Positions 55,493-64,000 are shown, numbered from the stretch's first letter. The stretch: DNA of 64,000 nucleotides from Halobacteriales archaeon YIM A00010 (GCA_025041175.1 JAKCFJ010000003.1:310001-374000), one strand, 5' to 3'. Numbers and translations: made by a program. The notes: generated by a model from the sequence alone, not told the origin.

Positions 55493-56731
55493 ATGGACGA
55501 ACCCGAATCGGGGTTCAGGCGAGTGACGCCGTTTGCCGAGGCGCGGGAGCGGCTCCGTGATATCTGTCTGCCCCACGGGCGGACCGTCCGGTGTTCCGTC
55601 GATCGAGCCGCCGGACGCGTGCTCGGAAACACTGTTCACGCAGTGCGGAACGTACCGCACTACGACCGGGCTGCGATGGACGGCTACGCCGTTCGAGCCG
55701 AAGACACCTTCGGCGCCAGCGAAGGCTCGCCGGTCCTCCTGGCGTCGACTGAGGAGGCCGTCGAATCCGGAGCCGCCCGGCAGGTCCACACCGGCAGCGC
55801 GATGCCAGTGGAAGCGGACGCCGTCGTCATGGTCGAGCACGTAGACGCGTCCGCCAGGGGTCTATCCGTCTACGACGCCGTCGCCGTCGGAGAGAACGTC
55901 GCGACCGCGGGTGAAGATGTCACCGACGGCGATCATCTGTTCGACGCCGGTCATCCGTTGCGACCGTCGGACCTGGCGCTGCTCCGTGCTGCCGGTGTGC
56001 ACGAGGTAGCGGTTGCCGAGCCGGCACAGGTCGGCGTCATCCCGACCGGCGAGGAACTGGTCGATCCGGAGACAGAGCCCGCACCCGGCGAGGTGGTCGA
56101 GACGAACGGGTTACTCGTCTCGACGCTCGTCGAGCGGTGGGGTGGCGATCCGGCGTACCACGAGGTCGTCCCCGACGACGAAGGTTCACTCCGTGCGGCG
56201 ATCGAGCGGGACGCGTCGCGCGACCTCGTCGTGACGACCGGTGGTTCGTCTGTCGGTGAGCGGGATCTGCTCCCAGATGTCGTGGGCAACCTAGGGGAGA
56301 TGGTGGTCCACGGCATCGACATCAAACCGGGCCATCCCGTCGGCTTCGGCGTTGTCGACGGAACGCCCGTCCTCGTCCTGCCGGGCTATCCTGTCTCCTG
56401 TCTCGTCACGGCCGTCCAGTTCCTTCGACCCGCTATTGCCTGGCTGAACGGCGCCGACCCTCCCCGATTACCAACTGTCCGCGCCCGGCTGAACGGAAAG
56501 CTCCGGAGCGCACCCGGCGAACGGACCTTCGCTCGCGTCCGGCTGGTTGACGAGTCGGAGGACGGAGACGGTTCGACCGATCTGCCGGCCGCCGAACCAG
56601 TCCGCGTTGGCGGTGCGGGCGTCATGTCAAGCGTTGCGTTCGCCGACGGCTGGGTGGTGATCCCCGAATCGAGCGAGGGACTTCCCGCCGGGGAGATCGT
56701 TGACGTACAAGAGTGGGAACGGCCATGTTGA
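55493..56731 (+). CDS. moeA: Molybdopterin molybdenumtransferase MoeA (stand-alone paralogue)
   Basis: A 412-residue MoeA with the same blocks as the preceding gene but no C-terminal extension: YDRAAMDGYAVRAEDTF, HTGSAMPVEADAVVMVEH, PTGEELVDPETEPAPGEVVETNG, TTGGSSVGERDLLPD and VLPGYPVSCL. ATG at 55493 follows a GGAGG-like ribosome site (GCGGAGGC). Haloarchaea often carry two MoeA proteins, perhaps for Mo and W or for different steps. Its stop lies about 60 bases before mobA, so moeA-mobA are probably one operon. Confidence 0.92.
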   Translation: MDEPESGFRRVTPFAEARERLRDICLPHGRTVRCSVDRAAGRVLGNTVHAVRNVPHYDRAAMDGYAVRAEDTFGASEGSPVLLASTEEAVESGAARQVHTGSAMPVEADAVVMVEHVDASARGLSVYDAVAVGENVATAGEDVTDGDHLFDAGHPLRPSDLALLRAAGVHEVAVAEPAQVGVIPTGEELVDPETEPAPGEVVETNGLLVSTLVERWGGDPAYHEVVPDDEGSLRAAIERDASRDLVVTTGGSSVGERDLLPDVVGNLGEMVVHGIDIKPGHPVGFGVVDGTPVLVLPGYPVSCLVTAVQFLRPAIAWLNGADPPRLPTVRARLNGKLRSAPGERTFARVRLVDESEDGDGSTDLPAAEPVRVGGAGVMSSVAFADGWVVIPESSEGLPAGEIVDVQEWERPC

Positions 56732-56792
56732 CCAACGCCGTCGTTCGCAGACGTCCAACGCGTGGCTTCGGATCGAGGAGCACGCCCCTACG

Positions 56793-57455
56793 ATGCACAG
56801 TGTGAACGGCCCAGATCCGACAGTCGACTCGCAGGGTACCGGTGTCGTCCTCGCTGGCGGCTACTCGGAGCGGTTCGGCACGCGTGACAAGGCACTCGCC
56901 CCGGTGTGTGGCGAACCGATGCTGGTCCGGGTCGTCGAACGCGTGGGAGCGGCCGTCGAGCGGGTGGTCGTCAACTGCCGACGAAACCAGCACAATGCCT
57001 TCGACGACGTACTCGTGGCCGCCGCTCTCGACGACCACGTTCGGTTCGCTGTCGACCCGGAACCCGACTGCGGACCGCTAGCCGGGTTCCGGAGTGCGCT
57101 CGAACGCGTCGATACCGACTACGCCGCGCTCGTGGCCTGCGACATGCCCGGCGTCGACCCCCGATTTCTCGACTTCCTCTTCGAGTGTGCCGACGGCCAC
57201 GACGCTGCCGTGCCGGAGCTACCCAACGGAACGGTCCAGCCGGCCCAGGCTGTCTACCGCACCGAGGCGGTCCGGACGGCTGCGGAGCGGCTACTCTCGG
57301 CCGACCGCCACAGCCTCCGCGGAACGTTCGAGCACCTCGATGCCGTCTTCGTCCCCCCGAGCCGCGTCGAAGAACAAACGGACTGGGTGAGTCTCAAGGA
57401 TATAAATACGCGAGACGCGCTCGAATCGTTCGAGAGAGCCTGTGAAACGTACTGA
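56793..57455 (+). CDS. mobA: Molybdenum cofactor guanylyltransferase MobA
   Basis: A 220-residue nucleotidyltransferase. The GTP-binding signature is VVLAGGYSERFGTRDKAL (about 18-35, with Lys33), followed by DPEPDCGPLAGFRSAL and the metal-binding ACDMPGVDP. It joins GMP to Mo-molybdopterin to make the bis-MGD cofactor of enzymes such as the formate dehydrogenase encoded 3.5 kb downstream. ATG at 56793 gives the standard N-terminus; the frame is open further upstream but overlaps moeA. Confidence 0.92.
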   Translation: MHSVNGPDPTVDSQGTGVVLAGGYSERFGTRDKALAPVCGEPMLVRVVERVGAAVERVVVNCRRNQHNAFDDVLVAAALDDHVRFAVDPEPDCGPLAGFRSALERVDTDYAALVACDMPGVDPRFLDFLFECADGHDAAVPELPNGTVQPAQAVYRTEAVRTAAERLLSADRHSLRGTFEHLDAVFVPPSRVEEQTDWVSLKDINTRDALESFERACETY

Positions 57456-57604
57456 TATATTTTTCGTGCTGCTGTCTTGTATGAATGGCGATGGTTGGTT
57501 CGTCGCATTGTGCCGGGTGTCGAAGGCGTGGCGGCACGACTCTGGGATCTGATTTAGAATATTTGAAATGATTTTAGAACAAATATGTGTATGCTTTCGG
57601 CTAT

Positions 57605-57985
57605 TAAGATTCATGTTCGACAGCGTTCCGATGTCTTCGTTTTCCGTCCCAAAAACGGCGCCTCCCGGCGACGGAGACCGTCGGAAGAAGGTCCATTCCA
57701 CTACTGAGAACCACGCCGGTTTCGACATCGGGTGGTTCGGTCACCGCTCGCAGCAACCGTTCAGTAAGGGCGATCGTCGTCGTCGACAACAGCCGTTTAT
57801 GCGGCAATCTGTCCGTTGCAGGATCGACAGTAGCCGACAGTCACCCCGGTTGCTCGTCACTCCAAACCACACGGCGGGCCACCGTGCCTCGATCGAATGC
57901 TCGCAGGCGGCTGTAGATCGCACTCGTGTCCCCGTCGCGGATCGCCGCTCGTGATCGTTCGATACCGTATCTCACATATTCTCTA
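57605..57985 (-). pseudogene. Decayed IS6-family transposase (second lineage)
   Basis: In shifted minus-strand frames the sequence reads YGIERSRAAI, then VVWSDEQPG, TVDPATDRLPHKRLLSTTTIAL, VETGVVLSSGMD and HRNAVEHES. These correspond in order to the HTH, first Asp, middle, second Asp and Glu blocks of IS6-type transposases (compare the copy at 27767-28533), but with stops and lost catalytic residues. It differs from the 27.7-kb element in sequence, so it comes from another IS6-type element. Confidence 0.65.
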
Positions 57986-58181
57986 ACAGTATCCAAAAGC
58001 GAGAAATAATCGAAACATCGTCGAATTTAGTGTTCGAGTAACTGACGTCGTGGTCATCCCCGCTCTGAGACTCGTGATGAAAGGAGCAGACGAGGAGCGG
58101 ATTCGGGTAGTTCGTCTACAGATCGTTACTGGGCCACCTCGAGCAGGTCTGCGCCCTTCTTCTTCCTCGGAGTTGTCGGCG

Positions 58182-58376
58182 GTGTTCAGATACGGATGAA
58201 GAGTGAGACGGTTCGTTTTTTGAGTGTTACATGCCCGGAAACGCCGACCACAACCACGGTCCTCGTTCATTCATTTATTACTGAACTTGCCGAGAAGTTT
58301 CAGCAATGCCCACGCAGAAACTGCAAACCAGTGGCTCCGATCGTTCGCTTTCGCATGGAATCAGCGTATCTGAACA
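58182..58376 (+). mobile_element. Internally deleted IS6-family element (195 bp)
   Basis: Left end GTGTTCAGATACGGATGAAG plus the first codons of the transposase (ATG at 58230) match the 5' end of the element at 27767-28533. The right part codes FSNAHAETANQWLRSFAFAWNQRI and a stop, the intact transposase C-terminus, and ends with CGTATCTGAACA. About 500 bp between are gone. Both termini are kept, so it could still be moved by a full-length relative. Confidence 0.8.
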
Positions 58377-58598
58377 GTACGCAAACTACTGTTATACGTT
58401 GTGAGTAACGTCGTGTTTCCCGATCCACAAACACATTCACATAATATATTATGTACCGTACGGAGTCGGTGCCATGCCGGGGTTGGAAAGCATACTTATC
58501 GAACAATTCGAGGATGCATTTCGTGAACTGTGATCCACGCGAGGCCGCCTGTGCCCATGATTTATTGCTTTCCGCATGGTCCATTGGGGAAACGACAA
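58377..58598. other. Leader region of the formate dehydrogenase operon
   Basis: No gene. It contains the palindrome listed separately, and the frame open upstream of 58599 shows no similarity to the first subunit. Confidence 0.45.
58439..58454. promoter_or_regulatory. Perfect 16-base A/T palindrome, probable promoter/operator of the fdh operon
   Basis: ACATAATATATTATGT reads the same on both strands and contains a TATA-like core. It lies 145 bases upstream of the first fdh gene start, so the operon would have a leader. A dimeric regulator binding at the TATA box is an inference. Confidence 0.45.
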
Positions 58599-60074
58599 AT
58601 GCCACCGAACAACATTACGGACCACAGGGTCGTTGTGCGCGTCCCGTCCGATAGCGACGACGTTCGAACGGCCGCGAGCGAGGGCGACGCGAACGTCGTC
58701 GCGGTCGGACGGACGGGAATACCCGATCTCGAACCGCTGGTCACGGTCACTATCGAGGGTCGGACGGCGCTGTACCCCAACTGTCCACCCGACCAGGCAG
58801 CCGATATCGCCACCGACATCACCGACGGTACTCTCGACGAGGGAGCAGCCGTCATCGAGCACGACCCGGACGCGGCGTCGTTCCCTGCAGCGGCGGTTCG
58901 AGGCCTCGATCTTGGAACGAGGCGAGTGCTCGGCGGGTGTGGCTGGCGTCGGCCGGCGAGCGCCGCCGACCACGAGGCCGAGGGGGGGTTCGTTGACGTT
59001 AGCCCGAACGACGTTCTCGACGCCGCCGAAACGCTTCGCGGCCGCGGATGGGGCGACTGGCGCCACGACGATCGGGTGGCCGACGACTGGCGACGGCTTC
59101 GGGACGACGAACACACCGCGGCAGTCGTGGTCAACGCCCACGCTGCCGTCGACGGACTGCTTCTCGAAAGCGCCCCTCTCGAGGTCCTTGAGGGCGCGCA
59201 ACTGGCCGCGCAGGTCGTCGGCGCCGAAAAGGTCGTCGTGTATGTATCCGAGGACGACGAGCGCGCCGTCACACGGACCCGAAAGGCAGCCGACGCGTAC
59301 CCAGATCCGGTCGCTCCAGTCGACGTCGTTACTGGCCCGTCGGCCTACCGGGCCGCGGAGCCGACGATGGTGCTAGAGGCCATCGAGGGCAACCACCGGC
59401 TGGAAGCGCGCCTCCGGCCGCCTGGGAGCAGCGCGCCGACGCTCCACGAGACGCCAGCGCTGGTCCACACCGCACGCACGCTCGCACAGCTCGCCGTGGC
59501 CGTGCGGACGGGAACGCCGCCGACGCGGCTCGTGACCGTCTCGGGCGATGTCGAGTCTCCGGCGACAGTAGAGCTCCCCGAGAGCGACCGGCTCGCTGAC
59601 GCGCTTGCAGCGGTCACGCTCGTAGACGGGTTCAAGGCCGCCTGCGTGGGCGGACGCTTCGGCGGCCTGACGCCGTCGCTCGACGTCGCGGCCGATCCCG
59701 ACGCGCTCGCTGACGCGGATCTCGGAACGGAAGGCACTGTCGAGGTGCTGGGCGAGACCCGCTGTGTGCTCGAGTTCGTCGGCAAGCGCACCCAGTTCGC
59801 AGCAGAGACGAACTGTGGCCGCTGCGTCCCCTGTCGCGAGGGATCGACGCAGCTGACCGAACTGCTGCGCGACGTCTACGACGGCGACTACGACGCCGAG
59901 GGTATCGAAGAACTAACCCGCGTTATGGACGCGTCGAGCGTCTGTGAGTTCGGCGTCGTCGCCGGTCGTCCGGCGCGAACGACGCTGGACGCGTTCGACG
60001 CGGAGGTCGCCGCTCACGCTGACGGGCGGTGTCCGACTGGAACGTGTTTCGACGCGCCGGAGGTGACCCACTGA
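58599..60074 (+). CDS. NuoF-like (51-kDa-type) iron-sulfur subunit of formate dehydrogenase
   Basis: A 491-residue protein related to NuoF/HoxF. The C-terminal part is conserved, with the [4Fe-4S] ligands CGRCVPCREG (Cys406, Cys409, Cys412) and Cys449 (SSVCEFG), and the SLBB-like region before it. The N-terminal half, where NuoF binds FMN and NADH, is altered. The usual GRGGAGFP is GRGWGDWRHDD (about 148-158), and the NADEGEPG block is VNAHAAVDG (about 178-186). It is first in the operon, and its stop is one base before the next ATG. It may pass electrons to a carrier other than NAD. Confidence 0.87.
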   Translation: MPPNNITDHRVVVRVPSDSDDVRTAASEGDANVVAVGRTGIPDLEPLVTVTIEGRTALYPNCPPDQAADIATDITDGTLDEGAAVIEHDPDAASFPAAAVRGLDLGTRRVLGGCGWRRPASAADHEAEGGFVDVSPNDVLDAAETLRGRGWGDWRHDDRVADDWRRLRDDEHTAAVVVNAHAAVDGLLLESAPLEVLEGAQLAAQVVGAEKVVVYVSEDDERAVTRTRKAADAYPDPVAPVDVVTGPSAYRAAEPTMVLEAIEGNHRLEARLRPPGSSAPTLHETPALVHTARTLAQLAVAVRTGTPPTRLVTVSGDVESPATVELPESDRLADALAAVTLVDGFKAACVGGRFGGLTPSLDVAADPDALADADLGTEGTVEVLGETRCVLEFVGKRTQFAAETNCGRCVPCREGSTQLTELLRDVYDGDYDAEGIEELTRVMDASSVCEFGVVAGRPARTTLDAFDAEVAAHADGRCPTGTCFDAPEVTH

Positions 60075-60075
60075 C

Positions 60076-61005
60076 ATGAGTTCTCAACACACACAGGACG
60101 TGCCGCCACTGACAGAGACGATCGCCCCGGGGACGGCGACGGATCCCGATGTCACGAGCACGGAGACCGAGACCATCACCGTCGACGGCACCGAGGTGAC
60201 TGTCGCCGCCGGCAGTACGTTGCTCGACGCCGTCGAGGCTGTCGACACCGACGACCAGGTGGCCGCGCTCTGCCACTACGGCCGGGAGGACATCGGACCG
60301 CGCAGCACGTGCCGGACGTGCATGGTCGATACTGATGCCCACGGTCTGGTGCCAGCGTGCAGTACACCTGCCGAGGACGGTCTCGTCGTCGACACGGACA
60401 CCGAAACGGCTACCGAGGCCCGCGACGTGAACCTCGATCTGGTTCTCTCGAACCACAACTTGCGATGCACCACCTGCGGGAAGAACGGCCGGTGTGAACT
60501 CCAGGACGCGGCCATAGACAACGGTGTCGAGGAACCGCGCTACGGCGTCTTCGACGACCGCGGCGCCTACGAGCCGATCGACGACTCGTCGTCGTTCATC
60601 CAGATCGACCGCAACAAGTGCATCCTCTGTAACCGCTGCGTCGAGGCCTGTAACGACGTTCAGGTCGAGGGCGTCCTCCGGGTGGAGGGAACCGGTGCTG
60701 ACACTCGCATCGGCTTCCAGAGCGGGGTCGAGACGATGGAGGAATCGACCTGCGTCTCCTGTGGTCACTGTGCCACCGTTTGTCCGACGGGATCGCTCGT
60801 CGAAACGGACATCGCGGACGCAGCGACGATACAGCTCCCCGGATTCACCCAGAAGAACAGCATCGGGAAAACGTACGAGAGTAGCACCACGTCGAAGGGA
60901 CCGATGACACCCAAGAAAGGCGAGGAACGAACGGAGCGCGAGCAGTCGACCGAGACCGAGCGGGCGCGCGAAAGCACTGTCGACGAACGGGAGGGGTGGC
61001 CATGA
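60076..61005 (+). CDS. NuoG-N-like iron-sulfur subunit ([2Fe-2S] plus three [4Fe-4S])
   Basis: A 309-residue electron-transfer protein. It has a ferredoxin-like [2Fe-2S] site (Cys66, Cys79, Cys82, Cys95), then a His-Cys3-type [4Fe-4S] site (SNHNLRCTTCGKNGRC, Cys131, Cys134, Cys140), and two classical [4Fe-4S] motifs CILCNRCVEAC (Cys182-192) and CVSCGHCATVC (Cys226-236). In many NAD-linked formate dehydrogenases this module is fused to the N-terminus of FdhA; here it is a separate gene. Its stop overlaps the FdhA start (ATGA). Confidence 0.93.
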   Translation: MSSQHTQDVPPLTETIAPGTATDPDVTSTETETITVDGTEVTVAAGSTLLDAVEAVDTDDQVAALCHYGREDIGPRSTCRTCMVDTDAHGLVPACSTPAEDGLVVDTDTETATEARDVNLDLVLSNHNLRCTTCGKNGRCELQDAAIDNGVEEPRYGVFDDRGAYEPIDDSSSFIQIDRNKCILCNRCVEACNDVQVEGVLRVEGTGADTRIGFQSGVETMEESTCVSCGHCATVCPTGSLVETDIADAATIQLPGFTQKNSIGKTYESSTTSKGPMTPKKGEERTEREQSTETERARESTVDEREGWP

Positions 61006-63287
61006 GCGACGAGACCGAGAAAGCGGGCGTCGCAGGCTACATGCAGCGGGCCAAACAGCAGGCCCTAGCGAACGTCGAACAGGTCACAGAGGGGACGGCC
61101 GCTCGCACCCTGCCGGAGGGAAAACTGTTCGAGATCGCTCAGTCCATCGGCGACCGGCAACTCGAAGAGTTGAACGTCGCCGACACCACCTGCGGCTACT
61201 GCGCTGTCGGCTGTCGGTTCGACCTCTATTCGGACGGCGAGGAAATCCTCGCAGCGCGGCCCACCACAGAAGAGAACGCGCCGGTCAACGGTATCTCGAC
61301 CTGTGTGAAGGGGAAATTCGGCTACGACTTCATCAACTCCGACGACCGACTCACGTCGCCGCTCGTCCGCGAGAACGGGGAGTTCCGGACCGCGACCTGG
61401 GACGAGGCACTCGATCGGGTCGCGGAAGGGCTCGATGAGATCAGATCGGAACACGGCGGCGAGGCGCTATCGGTGATCGCCTCCTCAAAGGCGACCAACG
61501 AGGAGAACTACCTGATGGGCAAGTTCGCCCAGCAGGTCCTTGGAACCAACAGCGTCGACAACTGCAATCGCCTCTGTCACTCCTCGACGGTCACTGGCCT
61601 GGCGCGGACGTACGGTTACGGTGCCGCGTCGGTGAGCATAGAGGATCTCGAATCCACGGACTGTTACCTCCTAACGGGGTCAAACACGACCGAGGCCCAC
61701 CCGGTGATCGGCACGCGCATCAAGCAGAACGTCCGTGATGGGGCCGACCTCGTCGTGTTCGACCCACGCGAGGTTCAGATCGCCGAGTACGCCACGCAGT
61801 ACAGCCGCGTGACCCCCGGCTACGACGCGGTTTGGATCAACGGGATCACGCGCCACATCGTGAACGAGGGTCTCTACGACGAGGCGTTCGTGGACGAACG
61901 GACGACCGGCTTCGAGGACGTGAAGGAGTCGGTCCAGGCGTTCACACCTGAACGCGTCGAGGAGACGACTGGCGTTCCGCCGGAAGAGATCGAATCTGCG
62001 GCTGAGACCATCGCTGAAGCCGATACCTGCGTCTTCGGGTGGACGCTCGGACTGACTGAGCACTCCCACGGGACGGAGAACGTCATGGCGATGGCGAACC
62101 TCGCCGCGGTCACCGGCAATCTTGGCAAGCCAGGGGCGGGCGTCTCGCCGTTCCGCGGTCAGAACAACGTTCAAGGTGGCGGTGGAGACATGGGACCGCT
62201 GCCGGACAATTTCCCGGGCTACCAGGACATCGCTGATGACCAAATCCGTGCGAAGTTCGAAGATTCGTGGGACTGTGACATCTCGCCGGAGTACGGCTAC
62301 TACACCACGCAGATGTTCCTCGAAGCCGACAAGGGGAACGTTCGTGGGATGTACATCATCGGTGAGAACTCGGCGCTCTCCGAGCCGGGCGTGAACCACG
62401 CAGAGAAGATCCTTTCGGAACTGGACTTCCTCGTCGTCCAGGACCTGTTCGTTACCGAGACGGCGAAGTTCGCGGACATCGTCCTTCCCGCGTGTTCGTT
62501 CGTCGAGAAGACAGGAACGTTCACGAACACCGACCGCACCGTCCAGATGGTGAAACAGGTGATGGAGCCCAAAGGCGATTCGCGCCCCGACTGGCAGATC
62601 CTCCAGGACCTCGCGAATCGGATGGGTTACGAGTGGGACTACGACTCCACCGCAGAGATCATGGAGGAGGTTAATTCTCTGACGCCGTTGTACGGCGGTA
62701 TCACGCACGAGCGCGTCGATTCCGAAGGCGGTCTCCAGTGGCCCTGCTGGGACGAGGACCACCCGGGGACCAAACGGCTGTACACCGAGGAGTTCAACAC
62801 CGACGACGGCAACGCCCACCTGCAGTCGGTCGGCTTCAGCGAACCCGCCGAGACGCCAGACGAGGAGTATCCGTTCACGCTCACGACGGGCCGGGTGCTC
62901 TACCAGTATCACACGGGGACGATGACCCACCGCGAGGAGGGAATCATGCAGTACACGCCGAGCGATTTCGTCGAAATACATCCCCAGACGGCGGCAAGCC
63001 ACGGCATCGAGACCGGCGACCAGGTCCGCATCGAGTCGCGGCGGGGTGAGATCACTGTCCCCGCGCAAGTGACCGACCGCGTCGGTCACGACGCCGTCTT
63101 CGCACCCATCCACTTCGCCGAGAGCGCGGTCAACAGACTGACTGACGAGGAGCATCTCGATCCATCGGCCGCGACACCGGAGTTCAAGGTGTCGGCAGTG
63201 CGCATCTCGCCGACCGAAGGCGAATCGACGCCGGTGACGACCGACGAGCAGCGGCCGGAGGAAGCCGGCACGATGGGGGGTGACTGA
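61002..63287 (+). CDS. fdhA: Formate dehydrogenase catalytic subunit (molybdopterin oxidoreductase)
   Basis: A 761-residue bis-MGD enzyme that would oxidise formate to CO2. The N-terminal [4Fe-4S] ligands are Cys64, Cys67, Cys71 and Cys101. The metal-ligand cysteine is Cys192 in NRLCHSSTVTGL, followed by the essential His193; it is a cysteine (no in-frame TGA), so not a selenoenzyme. GSNTTEAHPVIGTRIK and GKPGAGVSPFRGQNNVQG bind the cofactor, and the C-terminal domain (LTTGRVLYQYHTGTMTHR) closes it. There is no Tat signal, so it is cytoplasmic. ATG at 61002 overlaps the upstream stop; GTG at 60996 is an alternative. Confidence 0.94.
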   Translation: MSDETEKAGVAGYMQRAKQQALANVEQVTEGTAARTLPEGKLFEIAQSIGDRQLEELNVADTTCGYCAVGCRFDLYSDGEEILAARPTTEENAPVNGISTCVKGKFGYDFINSDDRLTSPLVRENGEFRTATWDEALDRVAEGLDEIRSEHGGEALSVIASSKATNEENYLMGKFAQQVLGTNSVDNCNRLCHSSTVTGLARTYGYGAASVSIEDLESTDCYLLTGSNTTEAHPVIGTRIKQNVRDGADLVVFDPREVQIAEYATQYSRVTPGYDAVWINGITRHIVNEGLYDEAFVDERTTGFEDVKESVQAFTPERVEETTGVPPEEIESAAETIAEADTCVFGWTLGLTEHSHGTENVMAMANLAAVTGNLGKPGAGVSPFRGQNNVQGGGGDMGPLPDNFPGYQDIADDQIRAKFEDSWDCDISPEYGYYTTQMFLEADKGNVRGMYIIGENSALSEPGVNHAEKILSELDFLVVQDLFVTETAKFADIVLPACSFVEKTGTFTNTDRTVQMVKQVMEPKGDSRPDWQILQDLANRMGYEWDYDSTAEIMEEVNSLTPLYGGITHERVDSEGGLQWPCWDEDHPGTKRLYTEEFNTDDGNAHLQSVGFSEPAETPDEEYPFTLTTGRVLYQYHTGTMTHREEGIMQYTPSDFVEIHPQTAASHGIETGDQVRIESRRGEITVPAQVTDRVGHDAVFAPIHFAESAVNRLTDEEHLDPSAATPEFKVSAVRISPTEGESTPVTTDEQRPEEAGTMGGD

Positions 63288-63288
63288 G

Positions 63289-64000
63289 ATGGCCGAACCC
63301 ACCGACGCTTACCCGGCGGAAGCCACCAACGGCGCACGGCCGCGAGAGGGTGGTGAGGGGGAAGCAGCACTCCGGGAGGTGCTCGACGAACACGGTGAGG
63401 AGCTCGCTGTGGCCCTCGAACGGACCGACGAAGCAGTTGATCTGCTCGAAACGACGATCCTGATGCTCGCGACGGCGGACGAAGAGGAGATCGAGCATCT
63501 CACCGACTCTTCGAGCAATCTGATCGCGGCGGCCGAGGGGGTATCGACGGCCGAGGCAGCCGAGCTCGCCGCGGACGTGGGCGAGAACGCCGACGATCTC
63601 GGTGACGCGCTCACGACGGTCCTCGCGCTTCAGCGCGACGGCCACCTCGACGATTTCGTCACTATCGCGACGGCGTTTTCGGAGTCGCTCTCGCCCGACG
63701 ACATCGACCGACTGGCGGACACCCTCGAAACGGACGGGAACGAGATGATCGAGGCGCTCGATGTCGTCCTCGAACTGCAGCGCGACGGCCACCTCGAGGA
63801 CCTCGTCGAACTGGCGAGCACGCTGTCGACGCTGGAGATAGACGCGGAGACGGTACAGGGTCTGAACGCCCTCCTCGGTGCCGTGGGTGAGGCTAGCCGC
63901 ACGTCGAAACCGGTCGGTGTCGTTGGCACGCTTCGCACGCTCCGGTCACCCGATGTCCGCGCAGGTCTGGGATACCTCCTCGAGGTGTTGAAAGCCCTGG
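63289..64000 (+). CDS. DUF1641 protein linked to formate dehydrogenase (cut by window edge)
   Basis: At least 237 residues; the frame is open at the right edge. The N-terminus is disordered and acidic, followed by helical repeats rich in leucine (RTDEAVDLLETTILMLATADEEEIEHL; LDVVLELQRDGHLEDLVELASTLSTLE, nearly repeated twice). The end, LNALLGAVGEASRTSKPVGVVGTLRTLRSPDVRAGLGYLLEVLKAL, is the DUF1641 signature. DUF1641 genes neighbour fdhA in several bacteria and archaea (YrhD type). It starts two bases after the fdhA stop, so it is in the same operon. Function is unknown. Confidence 0.87.
   Translation, partial: MAEPTDAYPAEATNGARPREGGEGEAALREVLDEHGEELAVALERTDEAVDLLETTILMLATADEEEIEHLTDSSSNLIAAAEGVSTAEAAELAADVGENADDLGDALTTVLALQRDGHLDDFVTIATAFSESLSPDDIDRLADTLETDGNEMIEALDVVLELQRDGHLEDLVELASTLSTLEIDAETVQGLNALLGAVGEASRTSKPVGVVGTLRTLRSPDVRAGLGYLLEVLKAL

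Noticed and set aside
61590-61610. Possible selenocysteine at the formate dehydrogenase active site
   Set aside because: The codon at the metal-ligand position is TGT (Cys192), with no in-frame TGA.
61680-63302. A 540-codon minus-strand frame under fdhA
   Set aside because: Long antisense frames are usual opposite GC-rich haloarchaeal genes; fdhA is unambiguous.
1-64000. tRNA or rRNA genes
   Set aside because: Scanned by eye for tRNA-like arms and conserved rRNA blocks; none found, although an eye scan can miss a tRNA.

Overview
The window reads as the chromosome (or a large replicon) of a halophilic archaeon (class Halobacteria). Proteins are rich in Asp and Glu. Exported proteins carry twin-arginine signals. 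Many genes have an A/T-rich TATA-like box about 25-30 bases before the start codon with no room for a leader. Insertion sequences belong to the haloarchaeal IS6 type. A MoeA with an extra substrate-binding-like domain and an alanyl-tRNA editing AlaX protein also fit this class. No rRNA, tRNA or CRISPR array was recognised.

1-25 kb looks like an archaeal polysaccharide utilisation locus. It holds two intact sulfatases, one frameshifted sulfatase and one sulfatase remnant, and an SDR dehydrogenase. Glycoside hydrolases are a secreted GH2 with a C-terminal LamG-type domain, a GH51-type arabinofuranosidase and a GH172 (DUF2961) protein. A complete family-5 oligosaccharide/peptide ABC importer, an MFS transporter and IclR regulators complete it. 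The likely role is stripping sulfate from, cutting and importing a sulfated, arabinose-containing glycan.

23.6-36.8 kb carries central-metabolism-like catabolic genes: a MaoC hydratase, an HD hydrolase, a ThDP enzyme and an inositol-monophosphatase-like enzyme. It also holds a cluster with two FGGY sugar kinases, a polytopic membrane protein abutting one kinase, a D-2-hydroxyacid dehydrogenase, a class II aldolase and an IclR regulator. This cluster suggests a phosphorylative sugar or polyol pathway of unknown substrate. A broken IS6-family element here carries a 78-base insert built of three perfect hairpins.

36.8-46 kb is a gene-poor, decayed stretch with pieces of MFS and IclR genes and short inverted-repeat elements. 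It surrounds a uronate module (IclR, uxaC, uxuB-type SDR) that would convert glucuronate to mannonate.

46-57.5 kb looks more housekeeping-like: a membrane protein, cupin, two-domain VOC protein, TatD-like hydrolase, S9 peptidase, AlaX, two MoeA paralogues and MobA. After an IS graveyard (57.5-58.4 kb), a formate dehydrogenase operon begins at 58.6 kb: NuoF-like, NuoG-N-like and molybdopterin catalytic subunits and a DUF1641 protein. It runs off the right edge. The moeA/mobA genes would supply the molybdenum cofactor that this enzyme needs.

Three copies of a 104-bp TA-flanked miniature inverted-repeat element, a possible second MITE family, IS relics and several pseudogenes mark 1-58 kb as a plastic accessory region.
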